A stretch of DNA of 64,000 nt from Pseudomonas lijiangensis (GTDB taxonomy: Bacteria; Pseudomonadota; Gammaproteobacteria; Pseudomonadales; Pseudomonadaceae), in contig NZ_CP076668.1 of the NCBI RefSeq assembly GCF_018968705.1, positions 1,178,001 through 1,242,000 on the forward strand, given 5' to 3'. The notes under the pieces are model-generated. The model did no database searches. It was given only the letters and a program-made list of their open reading frames with translations, and was not told the origin of the DNA. Shown here piece by piece: positions 27,536 to 36,548 of the stretch. How positions within the stretch are numbered: the stretch's first letter is position 1; each line of letters opens with the position of its first letter. The translations under genes and the position numbers were made by a program.

Positions 27536-28874
27536 TGGAGATCTCCCGGCCAGTGATTGGCATGAAAGAGTCGGCTTCGATGATTGCCTGTCTGGTCCAG
27601 TGTCTCAGCTCCACATCGCCGACGGGCAAGCCTATATTGCGAAGGATTGCATTCAGCCATTGCCCAAAGCGCTTGGCGACTTCATCGGGCCAGTCATTGC
27701 GTTCAAAGGCCGCGATAAATGCCTGGTCTTCATCGAGATAATCATCGCGCAAAGGCAGGCCGATACGGCCCGGGTCGAGCCAGAGTTGTTCACATAATGG
27801 CAGGTCGCAGTCAGGGTGACGGCTCCAGCCTGGTTCGAGCTGCTCGCGGTTGGTGAGGCCAAACGTGACCAGTGACAGGCCCAACGCTTTTTCGATGCTT
27901 TTTCGTGCATCACGAGTAGGCAGAGTTCTGGGCGGGTCTTTTTTCAGCAGCGTACACAAGGCTTCGATCTGCTCGGGCACACCTTCAAAATATCGAAAGC
28001 GATCAAACGCCGTTTCGATATTGAGAAAGCCAGGTTGCCTGTACCGCTTCCAGGTCGGCGGTATCGAAGCCAGCAGATAATTCACCCCACCGCGCTCGCT
28101 GTTGAGCTGGCTGATGTTCTGCGGCTTGGTACCACCCAGCTTGCGGGTGACCAGATTGCGATAATCGCGGTATTGCCCGTCGTAAAGCTTTTCCTCTCGT
28201 CTGGCCTGTCGGGCTTCTTTGCTGGCTTCTCCGAAGCGGGCATCGTTGATGTGCTGATGCACCGCATGGGCAAGGCTGCTGGCGACCAGGGGCTGCAAGA
28301 GATGAAAGCCCGAGTTGTCAGTCGGCTCACCGGAAACACTCCAGTACACCTGCTTGGCCATGGTGTGAGAGGCCAGGGTAGAGACAGGCCGTATCAGTCC
28401 CTTGAAGGCCGATGCCCATTCATGGGCAGTGGCTTCGTCATCGCTCAATGCACTCAACAAGTCAGCATCATTGGCCTGCAACCAGTCCAGCAAACGACGG
28501 CCTTCGACTTCTACCTTGAGAAATTTGTACACGTCGAGAGCAGCGGCATTACCCACGATATCGTCGGCATAAACCTCGCCCAATACGTGAGTGCCTACTT
28601 CGGCATGCTGATGCAGTGATTGCGGTACGACATGCAGGCTGCTGCCCCGAGCATCGGGATGCGTGGCCTTGAGCACATGAGTCACCGCCTGAATCTGCGC
28701 TACCCGACGCGCAGCATCGGCCAGCCAGGTGGCGTAATCATATTTGCCAGCGGCCTGACCACCGTCGCCCTCGTCATTGCCCTTGAGCTTGGCTTCTTTA
28801 CGCTCATTGATAAAGGCAGTGATGGCAGTACGGAAAATGGTGGAGCGGGGCGTAGGCCTAGATCCTTCATCCAT
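27528..28874 (-). CDS. csy1: Csy1/Cas8f large subunit
   Basis: Large subunit of 448 residues which, with Csy2, forms the tail of the complex and recognises the PAM (CC in known type I-F systems). The N-terminal helix TIFRTAITAFINERKEAKL, the block GGTKPQNISQLNSERGGVNY that is characteristic of Csy1, and the C-terminal WLNAILRNIGLPVGDVELRHW support the call. It lies 103 bp downstream of cas2-3, unlike the other tightly packed cas genes. Confidence 0.96.
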   Translation of the reverse strand: MDEGSRPTPRSTIFRTAITAFINERKEAKLKGNDEGDGGQAAGKYDYATWLADAARRVAQIQAVTHVLKATHPDARGSSLHVVPQSLHQHAEVGTHVLGEVYADDIVGNAAALDVYKFLKVEVEGRRLLDWLQANDADLLSALSDDEATAHEWASAFKGLIRPVSTLASHTMAKQVYWSVSGEPTDNSGFHLLQPLVASSLAHAVHQHINDARFGEASKEARQARREEKLYDGQYRDYRNLVTRKLGGTKPQNISQLNSERGGVNYLLASIPPTWKRYRQPGFLNIETAFDRFRYFEGVPEQIEALCTLLKKDPPRTLPTRDARKSIEKALGLSLVTFGLTNREQLEPGWSRHPDCDLPLCEQLWLDPGRIGLPLRDDYLDEDQAFIAAFERNDWPDEVAKRFGQWLNAILRNIGLPVGDVELRHWTRQAIIEADSFMPITGREISNG

Positions 28875-28977
28875 GTTCGGAACCTTTAATAATCGACTGA
28901 GCGGATGCCAGTCCCATTAGTGCTTTGGGGTAATTCACTCTCTGCATATGCCTTCCTTGTATTGATGTTGATTCATT

Positions 28978-31900
28978 TCAGGCTTTCCCAAATCCCAAAA
29001 CCGGGTGATACCTCCACCCAAACCAGCTCTCATGCACGCTGACCGACGTGAATCTCTCGGCGCATTTCCTCAGTGACAGGTCCTGTGCCTCCGCCTGTTC
29101 AACAAGCAGCTCCATCAAATCGTGTCGACCCCAAGGTGTTATCCGTGGGCCAAGCAGGCTGTCGAGGTCGATCTCGGTGAGTTGGTCTTGTGCGAGGGTA
29201 TAAATCTCGGGCTTGCCGCGTTTGGCCTCTTCATGAATGCGATGCAGCACAAGCTGTTCTTCGTCTTCGTCAGGCAGAAACACCAGTTCGGTTTGCGGCG
29301 TGGTCTGTTCGCGGAAGGGCTGATGTTGCGGCAGGATCCAGGTCAGCGAAGCCTGTGAATATTGCCAGGCGCAGGCCGCATCCAGGTTGAATGTCGATTT
29401 CGATGCCGGGTTGTGATCCTTGGGCAGCATCTGTGCGGCAAGCCGTTTATGTTCGAGGTCCACCAGACTTTTCTTGGCTTGCCACTCCTGAGCCGGGCGC
29501 GGCTGGATACGTGGGCGGGCTGTCAGGGTCTTGTATTCATCCTCTTTCAGCAGCTTGCCGAGCCGATGGGTCATCAGCCTGAACGGATCATCAAGCGTGC
29601 CATTTTTGTTCTCGAAACCCGGTTGCACAAAAGCGGCTGCCTGCGGCTTCTCGAAGTGCCGCAAATTGGCATCGAAAATAAGCACATTGGGCGTCTTGCA
29701 CGGTTCGTTGCGATGCCGCTGTATGCGCCCGGCCAGTTGAATGAGCGAGCGCATGGACGAAGGCTCGACGATGGCCCAGTCATAATCGTGATCGCGACCG
29801 ACTTCAGTCACGGGTGAACCCAGCACCACAAACAGATGGTTCTGCTCGGGAGACTGATCGATGGCTTGCCGAATTCCTGGTAGCGCATAAACCGCTTCAC
29901 GCTTGCGCCGGTTCAGGCAGGTGTCCAGTTGCGCTTCGATGGCTGAGCGCAGCACTTGCGGAAAACGCGAGTGGTAGACGCATAAATGAATGCGGTAATC
30001 CTCAGGCGCGCCAGCCTCAAATAACGCCAGCGCCACATCGAACAAGGGTTCGATATTGGCCATGCGCACCAGACCGAAGCTAACCCGCTTGCCGCTGTGG
30101 GGGCAGGTTTCGGCGTGTCGGGCATGGGCTTCAAGCATGGCGCTGCGCACATGGCTGGCGAACTCGACACGAATGGCGTCCGGTTTTTTGGCTTTGATCG
30201 TCAGTGGTATCAGCTCACCGCATCTTCGCGGTTCGGCTTTGCCCAGTTCTTCAACGCGACGTTGTACGAACGCTTCATGCTCGGTAATAAAGCGTTGGGG
30301 ATCACTGCAGGTCATGCCGTGGGCGCTGAATTCATCCACCCACAGGCAAGCCACCTCGGATGGCGGATAAGCCTGCTGGTCATGGGCGCCGCGGTTGCGT
30401 CGGTAATGCATACGGCCTGCACGATAGGCCTGGAACATTCCGTCAACCAGGGCGGGTGGCAACGTTGCCGAAGAGAGTAAAACTCTCGTTCCGAGCATGC
30501 CGGCCCAATGCATCAGACGGGTCAGGGCGGGCAAATCAGGCAAGTCGAAGTCGTCCAGCTCATCAAGCACCAGATCGCTGCTCATCATGCGCAGCATCGG
30601 CGCAATCTGACGTCCCGAGCGCTGAGCCTCGGTGGCGGGCATCAGGTGATCGATGGTGCAGACCAGCATGGGGGCGCTGAGCAGCGAACGTATGTCCTGA
30701 TTAGCCATGGCTTTGGATAAGAGGCCGTGATTGCTCGACTGTCCCTCGTACAAGACGTGGCTGTCTTCTTCGAGCAACGCCTGCACCGAGCCCGAGCCGG
30801 TTTGCTCCGCCAGCTTCTGGTGAAACTTGAACAAGGCTTTGCTGGCCGAGCCGCCGACATGCACGGCCAGTTCGTCTTCCTTGAGGTGCAGATCCTGACG
30901 ATAACTGGCTCCGGTCTGCAGCGTCAGCGTGCGCAGCCCCAGGGCGAAGGTGCAGCGAAACCCCAGTTGCGGATCGGCCAGGGCATTCATGATACGAACG
31001 TTGGCCAGGGTCTTGCCGCAACCAGTCGAAGCCATATTGACGATGAACGCCCCATGCTCGAATGACTTGTCCCGCAGGCTGGTGGCGGCATCGCTGGCTT
31101 TGTCCTGCCACTCGAAGCGACCCGAGCCACTGCGTTTGCGCAGCCCTTTGTGCTTGGCAAGGCGCGGCAGATAACGTTCGAAACCCGGCAGCCCATGAAC
31201 GATGGTGCCCGCCAGACGCGCCACGCCCAGCAAGTGCTCATCCAGTTTCTGTTTGGGTTTGCCGTCTTCGGTATTGGCGTAGAGCAGGCATTGCGCATCG
31301 CCTTTGACGCGCTGTTCTGATTTGACCGTTAGCCCGGAGTAATGGTGGTCAGCCAGCATCAGACTCAGGCGTGCCACATGCATGACATAAGGGTTATTCA
31401 GCCAGTCGCCTTTGCCTGCCTTGGCTTGTAGCGTCAGCAGCCGGTTTGCAACTTTTGCTGCCTGGGTGCGCCATTTGGGCAGTGTGACCGGTAAACCATG
31501 CTCGAATTGCCAATAAGGCTTTATCTCAACCGGTTCGGCAGGGCTTTTCAGCTCGTTCCACTCATGGGTGACGCCCTCCAGCACATTGGCCAGAGAGGTC
31601 GGGGACACATAACGCGAAGGCTTGCCGAACCAGAGTTTTTCGTCGCCCAAGTCCCCCTTGAAAGGCTTTGTCGGCAAGCGATGGTGAGTCACGACCAGCC
31701 AGGCAATCGCTGCCGCCAAAGGAGGCAAGTCGAGAAAAGGAGGTGGTGTGTCGGGGTCAAGGCCATCGCGTAGATAACGGCCTTCAGCCAGCCAGCTTTC
31801 GTCGTCCAGTGAGTCGGGTTCGGCCAGACGTTTAAGCCAGGTTTCGTCGGAGTCGCGCCCGACGAATGCCAGAAAAAGCCGCAGCGAAACCCACTCGTGG

Positions 31901-32340
31901 CGATAAAGGTTTTTCTCACGGCTCTGTTTTTGCAGGCGTTGCTGAAACGCGATGCTGGATTTGCCAAGGTCATGCAGCAACGCCGCCATCTGCGCCAGCA
32001 AGGTGATGTCTTCGGCGGTGTGCCAATCGTTTTCATCTTCCTTGCGCAGCACATTGCGTCGCGTAATGTTGGTCGGTACAGCGCCCTGTTCATTGAAGCG
32101 ACTGGCATCGCCAACGATCCACAGCAACTCGCTATGGTCCAGCCCTCTGATCCAGTGACAGGCCACCGCCGTGTTGCGGCGTGCGCTTTTCCTCAGCAGG
32201 CGACGCAAGGTGTCGAGGCCGTCTTGAGTGATCGGCGTTTGCCAGGTCCGCTCGCCGCGACGTTCGGCGAACTGATCCAGAATACGCCGGGTTTCCACCA
32301 GCGCTCGCTTGTCGCACTGGCAGATAAGCAGGATATTCAC
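28978..32340 (-). CDS. cas3: Cas2-3 fusion: helicase-nuclease of type I-F
   Basis: Protein of 1120 residues. A Cas2-like domain (about 1-90) is fused to an HD nuclease (MAALLHDLGKSS, His-Asp at 123-124) and an SF2 helicase with Walker A ASTGCGKT (437-444), motif II DELD (593-596), motif III SSATLPP and motif VI LAGRIQRHR. This fusion defines type I-F: the Cas2 part joins Cas1 for spacer capture and the HD/helicase part degrades targeted DNA. The start is GTG at 32340, and GTGA overlaps the cas1 stop. All catalytic motifs I checked are intact. Confidence 0.97.
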   Translation of the reverse strand: MNILLICQCDKRALVETRRILDQFAERRGERTWQTPITQDGLDTLRRLLRKSARRNTAVACHWIRGLDHSELLWIVGDASRFNEQGAVPTNITRRNVLRKEDENDWHTAEDITLLAQMAALLHDLGKSSIAFQQRLQKQSREKNLYRHEWVSLRLFLAFVGRDSDETWLKRLAEPDSLDDESWLAEGRYLRDGLDPDTPPPFLDLPPLAAAIAWLVVTHHRLPTKPFKGDLGDEKLWFGKPSRYVSPTSLANVLEGVTHEWNELKSPAEPVEIKPYWQFEHGLPVTLPKWRTQAAKVANRLLTLQAKAGKGDWLNNPYVMHVARLSLMLADHHYSGLTVKSEQRVKGDAQCLLYANTEDGKPKQKLDEHLLGVARLAGTIVHGLPGFERYLPRLAKHKGLRKRSGSGRFEWQDKASDAATSLRDKSFEHGAFIVNMASTGCGKTLANVRIMNALADPQLGFRCTFALGLRTLTLQTGASYRQDLHLKEDELAVHVGGSASKALFKFHQKLAEQTGSGSVQALLEEDSHVLYEGQSSNHGLLSKAMANQDIRSLLSAPMLVCTIDHLMPATEAQRSGRQIAPMLRMMSSDLVLDELDDFDLPDLPALTRLMHWAGMLGTRVLLSSATLPPALVDGMFQAYRAGRMHYRRNRGAHDQQAYPPSEVACLWVDEFSAHGMTCSDPQRFITEHEAFVQRRVEELGKAEPRRCGELIPLTIKAKKPDAIRVEFASHVRSAMLEAHARHAETCPHSGKRVSFGLVRMANIEPLFDVALALFEAGAPEDYRIHLCVYHSRFPQVLRSAIEAQLDTCLNRRKREAVYALPGIRQAIDQSPEQNHLFVVLGSPVTEVGRDHDYDWAIVEPSSMRSLIQLAGRIQRHRNEPCKTPNVLIFDANLRHFEKPQAAAFVQPGFENKNGTLDDPFRLMTHRLGKLLKEDEYKTLTARPRIQPRPAQEWQAKKSLVDLEHKRLAAQMLPKDHNPASKSTFNLDAACAWQYSQASLTWILPQHQPFREQTTPQTELVFLPDEDEEQLVLHRIHEEAKRGKPEIYTLAQDQLTEIDLDSLLGPRITPWGRHDLMELLVEQAEAQDLSLRKCAERFTSVSVHESWFGWRYHPVLGFGKA

Positions 32341-33314
32341 GCGGCGCTGCCTCCAAGTTGCTCGGCAACGTCCTTGAGACTATCGATCATGAAGTCCAGT
32401 GCTTCACTGCGGGTCAGGTTCTCGATGCAGGCCTGACGAAACGCCTGTTCATCGTCGCCGCGCATGGCTGAGATAAAAGCCTGCGGCAGAATCAGCCCGT
32501 CCTTGACCAGGTCTGCGGCATCGAACACCAGCCCGCCACGTCGGGTCTTGCCGTGCAGCACTGCCAGACCATGGGGCAGGCCCAGCACCCAGGTGGCGGT
32601 TGCAGCCAGGCCATAAGCGAGGTAATTGCCATGATCGAGAAAACGGTTGGCCGGATCACCGCCTGAGCCACGTTTGGCGCGCACGAAGTCGCCATACTTC
32701 ATGGCTGTGGCAGCCAGCTTGAAAAGGCGCTTGGTCAGCCTTGCTTCTTCGGTCAGCAGAAAGGTGTGGTCCGGGGCGTTATTGAGGGCTGTAAGAGATT
32801 GCGCCAAAGCGTTGTCGAGTTCGACCGGATCGACCTTGAACCCGGCCTTGGCAAAGGCCTTGTGCTCGATCCACTGGAGTCGGATATGTTCCAGCCGCAA
32901 GCGCTGAAAAGCCTTCGCGGCTTCCAGACGCAGATCGTCCCTGAACCAGAACGTCACCCAGCGTTGCAGGTATTCAGTAGGCCGATATTCGCTTTGCGGC
33001 GAGAACCAGGCGACCTCGATATCGATCTCGTTGGCACTGAACAACGGCGTACCGCCACCGCCGCAAAAGCCCACCAGCACACCCGCCTTGGCCAACTCAC
33101 GCATCGCCGCCTGAGTGACCGAAGTCCCCGTGCCCAGCAGCACGGTCGTGGTATTGGCGATGGGGATATTCCAGTACAGCGACTGCTTGCCCGCATCGGT
33201 CACATACTCGACCCGACCGCCATTCACCAATACCCGGCAATGCTGCAGATAATAAATATTCGCGCGTTTTGAATGCAGGATCGTCTTGAGATCCGAAGAA
33301 CTGATGTCATCCAT
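32337..33314 (-). CDS. cas1: Cas1 integrase of type I-F
   Basis: Cas1 of 325 residues, the integrase that inserts new spacers at the leader end. The N-terminal ILHSKRANIYYLQHCRVLVNGGRVEYVT and the middle LLGTGTSVTQAAMRELAKAGVLVGFCGGGGTPLF are diagnostic for type I-F Cas1. The C-terminal helical domain carries NRFLDHGNYLAYGLAATATWVLG and LPHGLAVLHG (metal-site region). First gene of the cas operon; its upstream 237 bp lie between it and the far end of array 2. Confidence 0.97.
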   Translation of the reverse strand: MDDISSSDLKTILHSKRANIYYLQHCRVLVNGGRVEYVTDAGKQSLYWNIPIANTTTVLLGTGTSVTQAAMRELAKAGVLVGFCGGGGTPLFSANEIDIEVAWFSPQSEYRPTEYLQRWVTFWFRDDLRLEAAKAFQRLRLEHIRLQWIEHKAFAKAGFKVDPVELDNALAQSLTALNNAPDHTFLLTEEARLTKRLFKLAATAMKYGDFVRAKRGSGGDPANRFLDHGNYLAYGLAATATWVLGLPHGLAVLHGKTRRGGLVFDAADLVKDGLILPQAFISAMRGDDEQAFRQACIENLTRSEALDFMIDSLKDVAEQLGGSAA

Positions 33315-33551
33315 GATCGAACCAGTAATGGCACTTGGCCGGGGAGAGGGAATGTATATAGCCGAAAGCGTAAGGCGGTGCTTTAGGTTTTTTGAGGTTG
33401 GGGATGGTCGTGAGTCAGAAAGATGAGTCTGCGGTTCTTGTAGGGAGTGGATTACAGAAGGGTTGTTGTGGGCAGGCGTGCTTCTGCAGGTTTGGATTTA
33501 AATTTATGTAGATCAGTTGGTTATGGGTTTTTTGGGTGGTTGATTTGAGTG
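33315..33551 (-). promoter_or_regulatory. Presumed cas operon promoter region
   Basis: The 237 bp between cas1 and the leader-distal end of array 2 hold no gene. The cas operon promoter should be here, although read-through from array 2 (same strand) is also possible. No terminator hairpin between array 2 and cas1 was visible. Confidence 0.45.
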
Positions 33552-34540
33552 TTTGTGAGCTGCCTGTTCGGCAGTTAATGAGAGCAGATGACCATTAATG
33601 ACCGGGTCGTATTTCTGAGCTGCTTATGCGGCAGTGAAGGTGGATTTCTATTACTGGGAAGATGGCGATATTTTCTAAGCTGCCTAGACGGCAGTGAAGA
33701 GCATACAGGCAATGCCCGGCTGGATCGCCACTTTTCTAAGCTGCCTACACGGCAGTGAAGGGCGGCGTATCTCGGCCAGCCAAGTTTTGTAATTTCTGAG
33801 CTGCCTACACGGCAGTGAAGTATGAACGCAGCCACCGCTTGGATCTGCCAGCATTTCTGAGCTGCCTACACGGCAGTGAAGTCTGCTGTGCTCATGTGCT
33901 GCTCCAGTTTTTATTTCTGAGCTGCCTACACGGCAGTGAAGAAGGAGGTGATGCAGACAGTGGTACGGGAAATTTTCTGAGCTGCCTACACGGCAGTGAA
34001 GTCTTCGACGAAAGGGCTTGAGCAAGCGTTGCATTCTGAGCTGCCTACACGGCAGTGAAGTGAGTACCCTACAGGCTTGAAGCCCCCGCTCAATTCTGAG
34101 CTGCCTACACGGCAGTGAAGGAAAGCAGTCGGCCTCATGCCTAGTGACACTGATTCTGAGCTGCCTACACGGCAGTGAAGGCCGGTGGCGGCGGTTATGC
34201 CTTCAAGTTTGTATTCTGAGCTGCCTACACGGCAGTGAAGCGTTCGGCATATGGCATTGGCGGGCGAATGGAATTCTGAGCTGCCTACACGGCAGTGAAG
34301 GGGCTCAAGCACTAGGTTCAGATCGGTATGCTATTCTGAGCTGCCTACACGGCAGTGAAGCGTATTCGTCTGCTTGTTCCAAAGCCATCATCATTCTGAG
34401 CTGCCTACACGGCAGTGAAGCTGCCAAGCGTCCTCGAAAGCGAAGAGCTGAAATTCTGAGCTGCCTACACGGCAGTGAAGCAGCGACTCAAGGAGAAGTG
34501 GTCATCGTTCATATTCTGAGCTGCCTACACGGCAGTGAAG
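33552..34540 (-). CRISPR. Type I-F CRISPR array 2: 17 repeats, 16 spacers
   Basis: Read on the minus strand, repeats are CTTCACTGCC-GTGTA-GGCAGCTCAGAAA or -AAT, 28 bp, with spacers of 31-33 nt. The leader lies at the right (34541 onward), so transcription runs leftward into the cas1 promoter region. The nine leader-proximal repeats (34033-34540) end in T where older ones end in A. The oldest repeats (33552, 33612, 33672) are degenerate, with the 33552 copy losing much of the conserved end. Confidence 0.97.
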
Positions 34541-34690
34541 TAGACACTCTCCTCGATAACCCTCCGTTTTCAAAGAAAAATATGCACCAGCAGCCGTTTT
34601 ACCCCTTTTTTTCATCAGATATGTAAGTGATTGATTTTAAAGGGGCGCATATTGGGTGAAAAAATAGGGTCAGAATCAGCATTCCGGAAA
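34541..34690 (-). promoter_or_regulatory. CRISPR leader of array 2, with IHF-like site
   Basis: On the minus strand this reads as the same leader as array 1: GGGGTAAAACGGCTG, CATATTTTTCTTTGAAAACG, GAGGGTTATCGAGGAGAGTG. The IHF-like site lies at 34624-34636 (minus AATCAATCACTTA). Confidence 0.8.
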
Positions 34691-34758
34691 ATGTTTTTGT
34701 GCGTCTATTGCTCGCTGTAGATACGGGCACGCATCGGTAGATATTGTCCCTTGCATTG

Positions 34759-34830
34759 TCGCGGGCAAGCCCCCTCCCACTGGTGGTACATCCGAGTCGG
34801 TTGAGCACCGTCTTCGTTACTGAAGTCGCT
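34759..34830. repeat. REP-type element between two CRISPR leaders (copy a)
   Basis: Begins TCGCGGGCAAGCCCCCTCCC and ends TGAAGTCGCT. A closely similar copy, with the shared inner ACATCCGA, stands at the far end of array 3 (35453-35538). Confidence 0.75.
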
Positions 34831-34867
34831 ACGGAGTAATGCCGATCAGTTAAGGCATACACAACAC

Positions 34868-34958
34868 TTGTGGGAGGCAGCTTGCTGGCGAAAAATCTGA
34901 AAAGCGGCAGATATTCTGCGGCTGTATATTGAAGTCGCCAGCAAGCTGCCCTGCACAA
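34868..34958. repeat. Long inverted REP element between CRISPR leaders
   Basis: Left arm TTGTGGGAGGCAGCTTGCTG (34868 on) faces right arm TCGCCAGCAAGCTGCC (34935 on). It is the same family as 49651-49741, where the arms are perfect over 24 bp; here the right arm has a mismatch (CTGCACAA). Confidence 0.78.
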
Positions 34959-34969
34959 AGTGATTTATC

Positions 34970-35168
34970 AAAAAATACGGCGCTGTCGCACTCCCCGGGA
35001 ATATCTGTCTACGGTGGCCAAGAATGAACCCTTTCTTGACCCTCTTTTTTTCACTATCGGTTCGTCTTTTAAAAATCAATGATTTACAGATATCGATAAA
35101 AAAAGGGGTAAACGGCTGCTGGTGCATATTTTTCTTTGAGAACGGAGGGTTATCGAGGAGAGTGTCTA
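34970..35168 (+). promoter_or_regulatory. CRISPR leader of array 3, with IHF-like site
   Basis: Nearly the same 200 bp as the array 1 leader, starting at AAAATACGGCGCTGTCGC and ending GAGTGTCTA. The IHF-like site is AATCAATGATTTA at 35074-35086. It faces away from the array 2 leader; the two are separated by REP elements. Confidence 0.8.
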
Positions 35169-35436
35169 CTTCACTGCCGTGTAGGCAGCTCAGAGACGCC
35201 CAAGCCCAGCATCGCGCTGGGCCGAGGCCTTCACTGCCGTGTAGGCAGCTCAGAGAATCATGCCCAATCGAGCGAACTCGATGCCCCGCTTCACTGCCGT
35301 GTAGGCAGCTCAGAGACATGAGTGGCGAGATCACAGCCCAGTACTCACCTTCACTGCCGTGTAGGCAGCTCAGAGATACGGCCGAGATCGTTCGCACCGT
35401 CATGGGCACTTCACTGCCGTGTAGGCAGCTCAGAGA
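35169..35436 (+). CRISPR. Type I-F CRISPR array 3: 5 repeats, 4 spacers
   Basis: Five perfectly conserved 28-bp repeats (CTTCACTGCC-GTGTA-GGCAGCTCAGAGA) at 35169, 35229, 35289, 35349 and 35409 with 32-nt spacers. All end in AGAGA, a variant not seen in the other arrays. The array lacks a decayed end: 16 bases after the last repeat a REP element begins, suggesting truncation. The first spacer contains a perfect 7-bp hairpin. Confidence 0.96.
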
Positions 35437-35452
35437 AGCTTCACCGCCATAG

Positions 35453-35538
35453 TCGCGGGCAAGCCCCCTCCCACGGGAGTACATCCGATAGAGTTACATC
35501 GCTTGAAGCACTGCTTTCGCGACTGAAGTCGCTCCCAC
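35453..35538. repeat. REP-type element at the distal end of array 3 (copy b)
   Basis: Begins TCGCGGGCAAGCCCCCTCCC like copy a at 34759, shares ACATCCGA and ends GACTGAAGTCGCTCCCAC. It sits where older repeats of array 3 would be expected. Confidence 0.75.
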
Positions 35539-35655
35539 ACAAGCCAACTCATTCGCGAAAGGCCTTGAAGGCATCCTGCACAAACCTTCTAGACTTCCCA
35601 TCCCCCATGCGCGATAACACGCTTCTCTATCCCCTTGTTTGCCCATAAGCCTGCC

Positions 35656-36498
35656 ATGACTCAGAGCAACTGGATCAATCTTGCTCAGGACCGCGATACC
35701 GGTATCGAGACGCTGCATGCGCATTTCGAGGGGAATGCTCATGCCTATGATCCTCACTGGCATGACAGTTATCTGGTGGGTGTGACGGAGCAGGGGGTTC
35801 AGCAGTTTCATTGTCGGCAGCAACGTTATGCCAGCACGCCGGGTCAGGTGTTCATGCTGGAGCCGGGTGAGATTCATGATGGGGATGCGCCCAGCGCCGA
35901 GGGTTTCACGTATCGGACGCTGTACCTCGACCCGCACTGGATCGCCCGCGAACTGCCCTCGCTGTTTGAAGAGGCGCCGGATGGCTATCAACTGGGGTTC
36001 TCCGATACGTTGGCAAGCGACCCTCGACTGACCAATGCCACCCTCTTTGCATTTGCCGCGTTGCACGGGCAGGAAACGCGGTTGTTCCGGCAAAGTGCCC
36101 TCGATGGATTGCTGGAGCGGCTGACCAGCAATCTGCGCTGGCGGCTTCGGCAGAATCAGGACCCGCGTCTGCCTCAGGTGGCCTTGCGCGCCCGTGACTA
36201 CCTGCATGCCCACTTTCGACGCGACCTGGGGCTGGATGAACTGGCCAAGGTCTGTGGCGTGGATCGCTTTCGTCTGAGTCGTGCCTTCAAGTCGGCGTTT
36301 GGCCTGCCGCCCCATGCTTATCTGGTGCAACTGCGTCTGGCTCAGGCCAGAAGAATGCTGGCCGCAGGCGCATTACCCGTTCAGGTCGCCAGCGACCTGG
36401 GTTTTGCTGACCAGAGTCACCTGGGCCGCTGGTTTCTGCGGGCCAACGGCATGACCCCTTCGGCCTACCGAAACCGCTGCACGGATCTTCCAGACTAA
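35656..36498 (+). CDS. AraC family transcriptional regulator
   Basis: Regulator of 280 residues: N-terminal cupin-like AraC-binding domain (HAYDPHWHDSYLVGVTEQG, PGQVFMLEPGEIHDG) and C-terminal double helix-turn-helix (about 180-275) with LAKVCGVDRFRLSRAFKSAFG and VASDLGFADQSHLGRWFLRAN. The ATG at 35656 is preferred over the TTG at 35635. The next gene, a LysE exporter, is 50 bp downstream on the same strand; this pair is common and the regulator probably controls the exporter. Confidence 0.92.
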   Translation: MTQSNWINLAQDRDTGIETLHAHFEGNAHAYDPHWHDSYLVGVTEQGVQQFHCRQQRYASTPGQVFMLEPGEIHDGDAPSAEGFTYRTLYLDPHWIARELPSLFEEAPDGYQLGFSDTLASDPRLTNATLFAFAALHGQETRLFRQSALDGLLERLTSNLRWRLRQNQDPRLPQVALRARDYLHAHFRRDLGLDELAKVCGVDRFRLSRAFKSAFGLPPHAYLVQLRLAQARRMLAAGALPVQVASDLGFADQSHLGRWFLRANGMTPSAYRNRCTDLPD

Positions 36499-36548
36499 AG
36501 CCCTTTGCCGGGCGAGCATGAGTGCATCCCGCTTCTGGAGTTGTGCGC

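Noticed and set aside
33684..34626. Open frames with LHCRVGSSE or LSCLHGSE units near arrays 2, 3 and 4
   Set aside because: All are translations of CRISPR repeats in either strand, not proteins.
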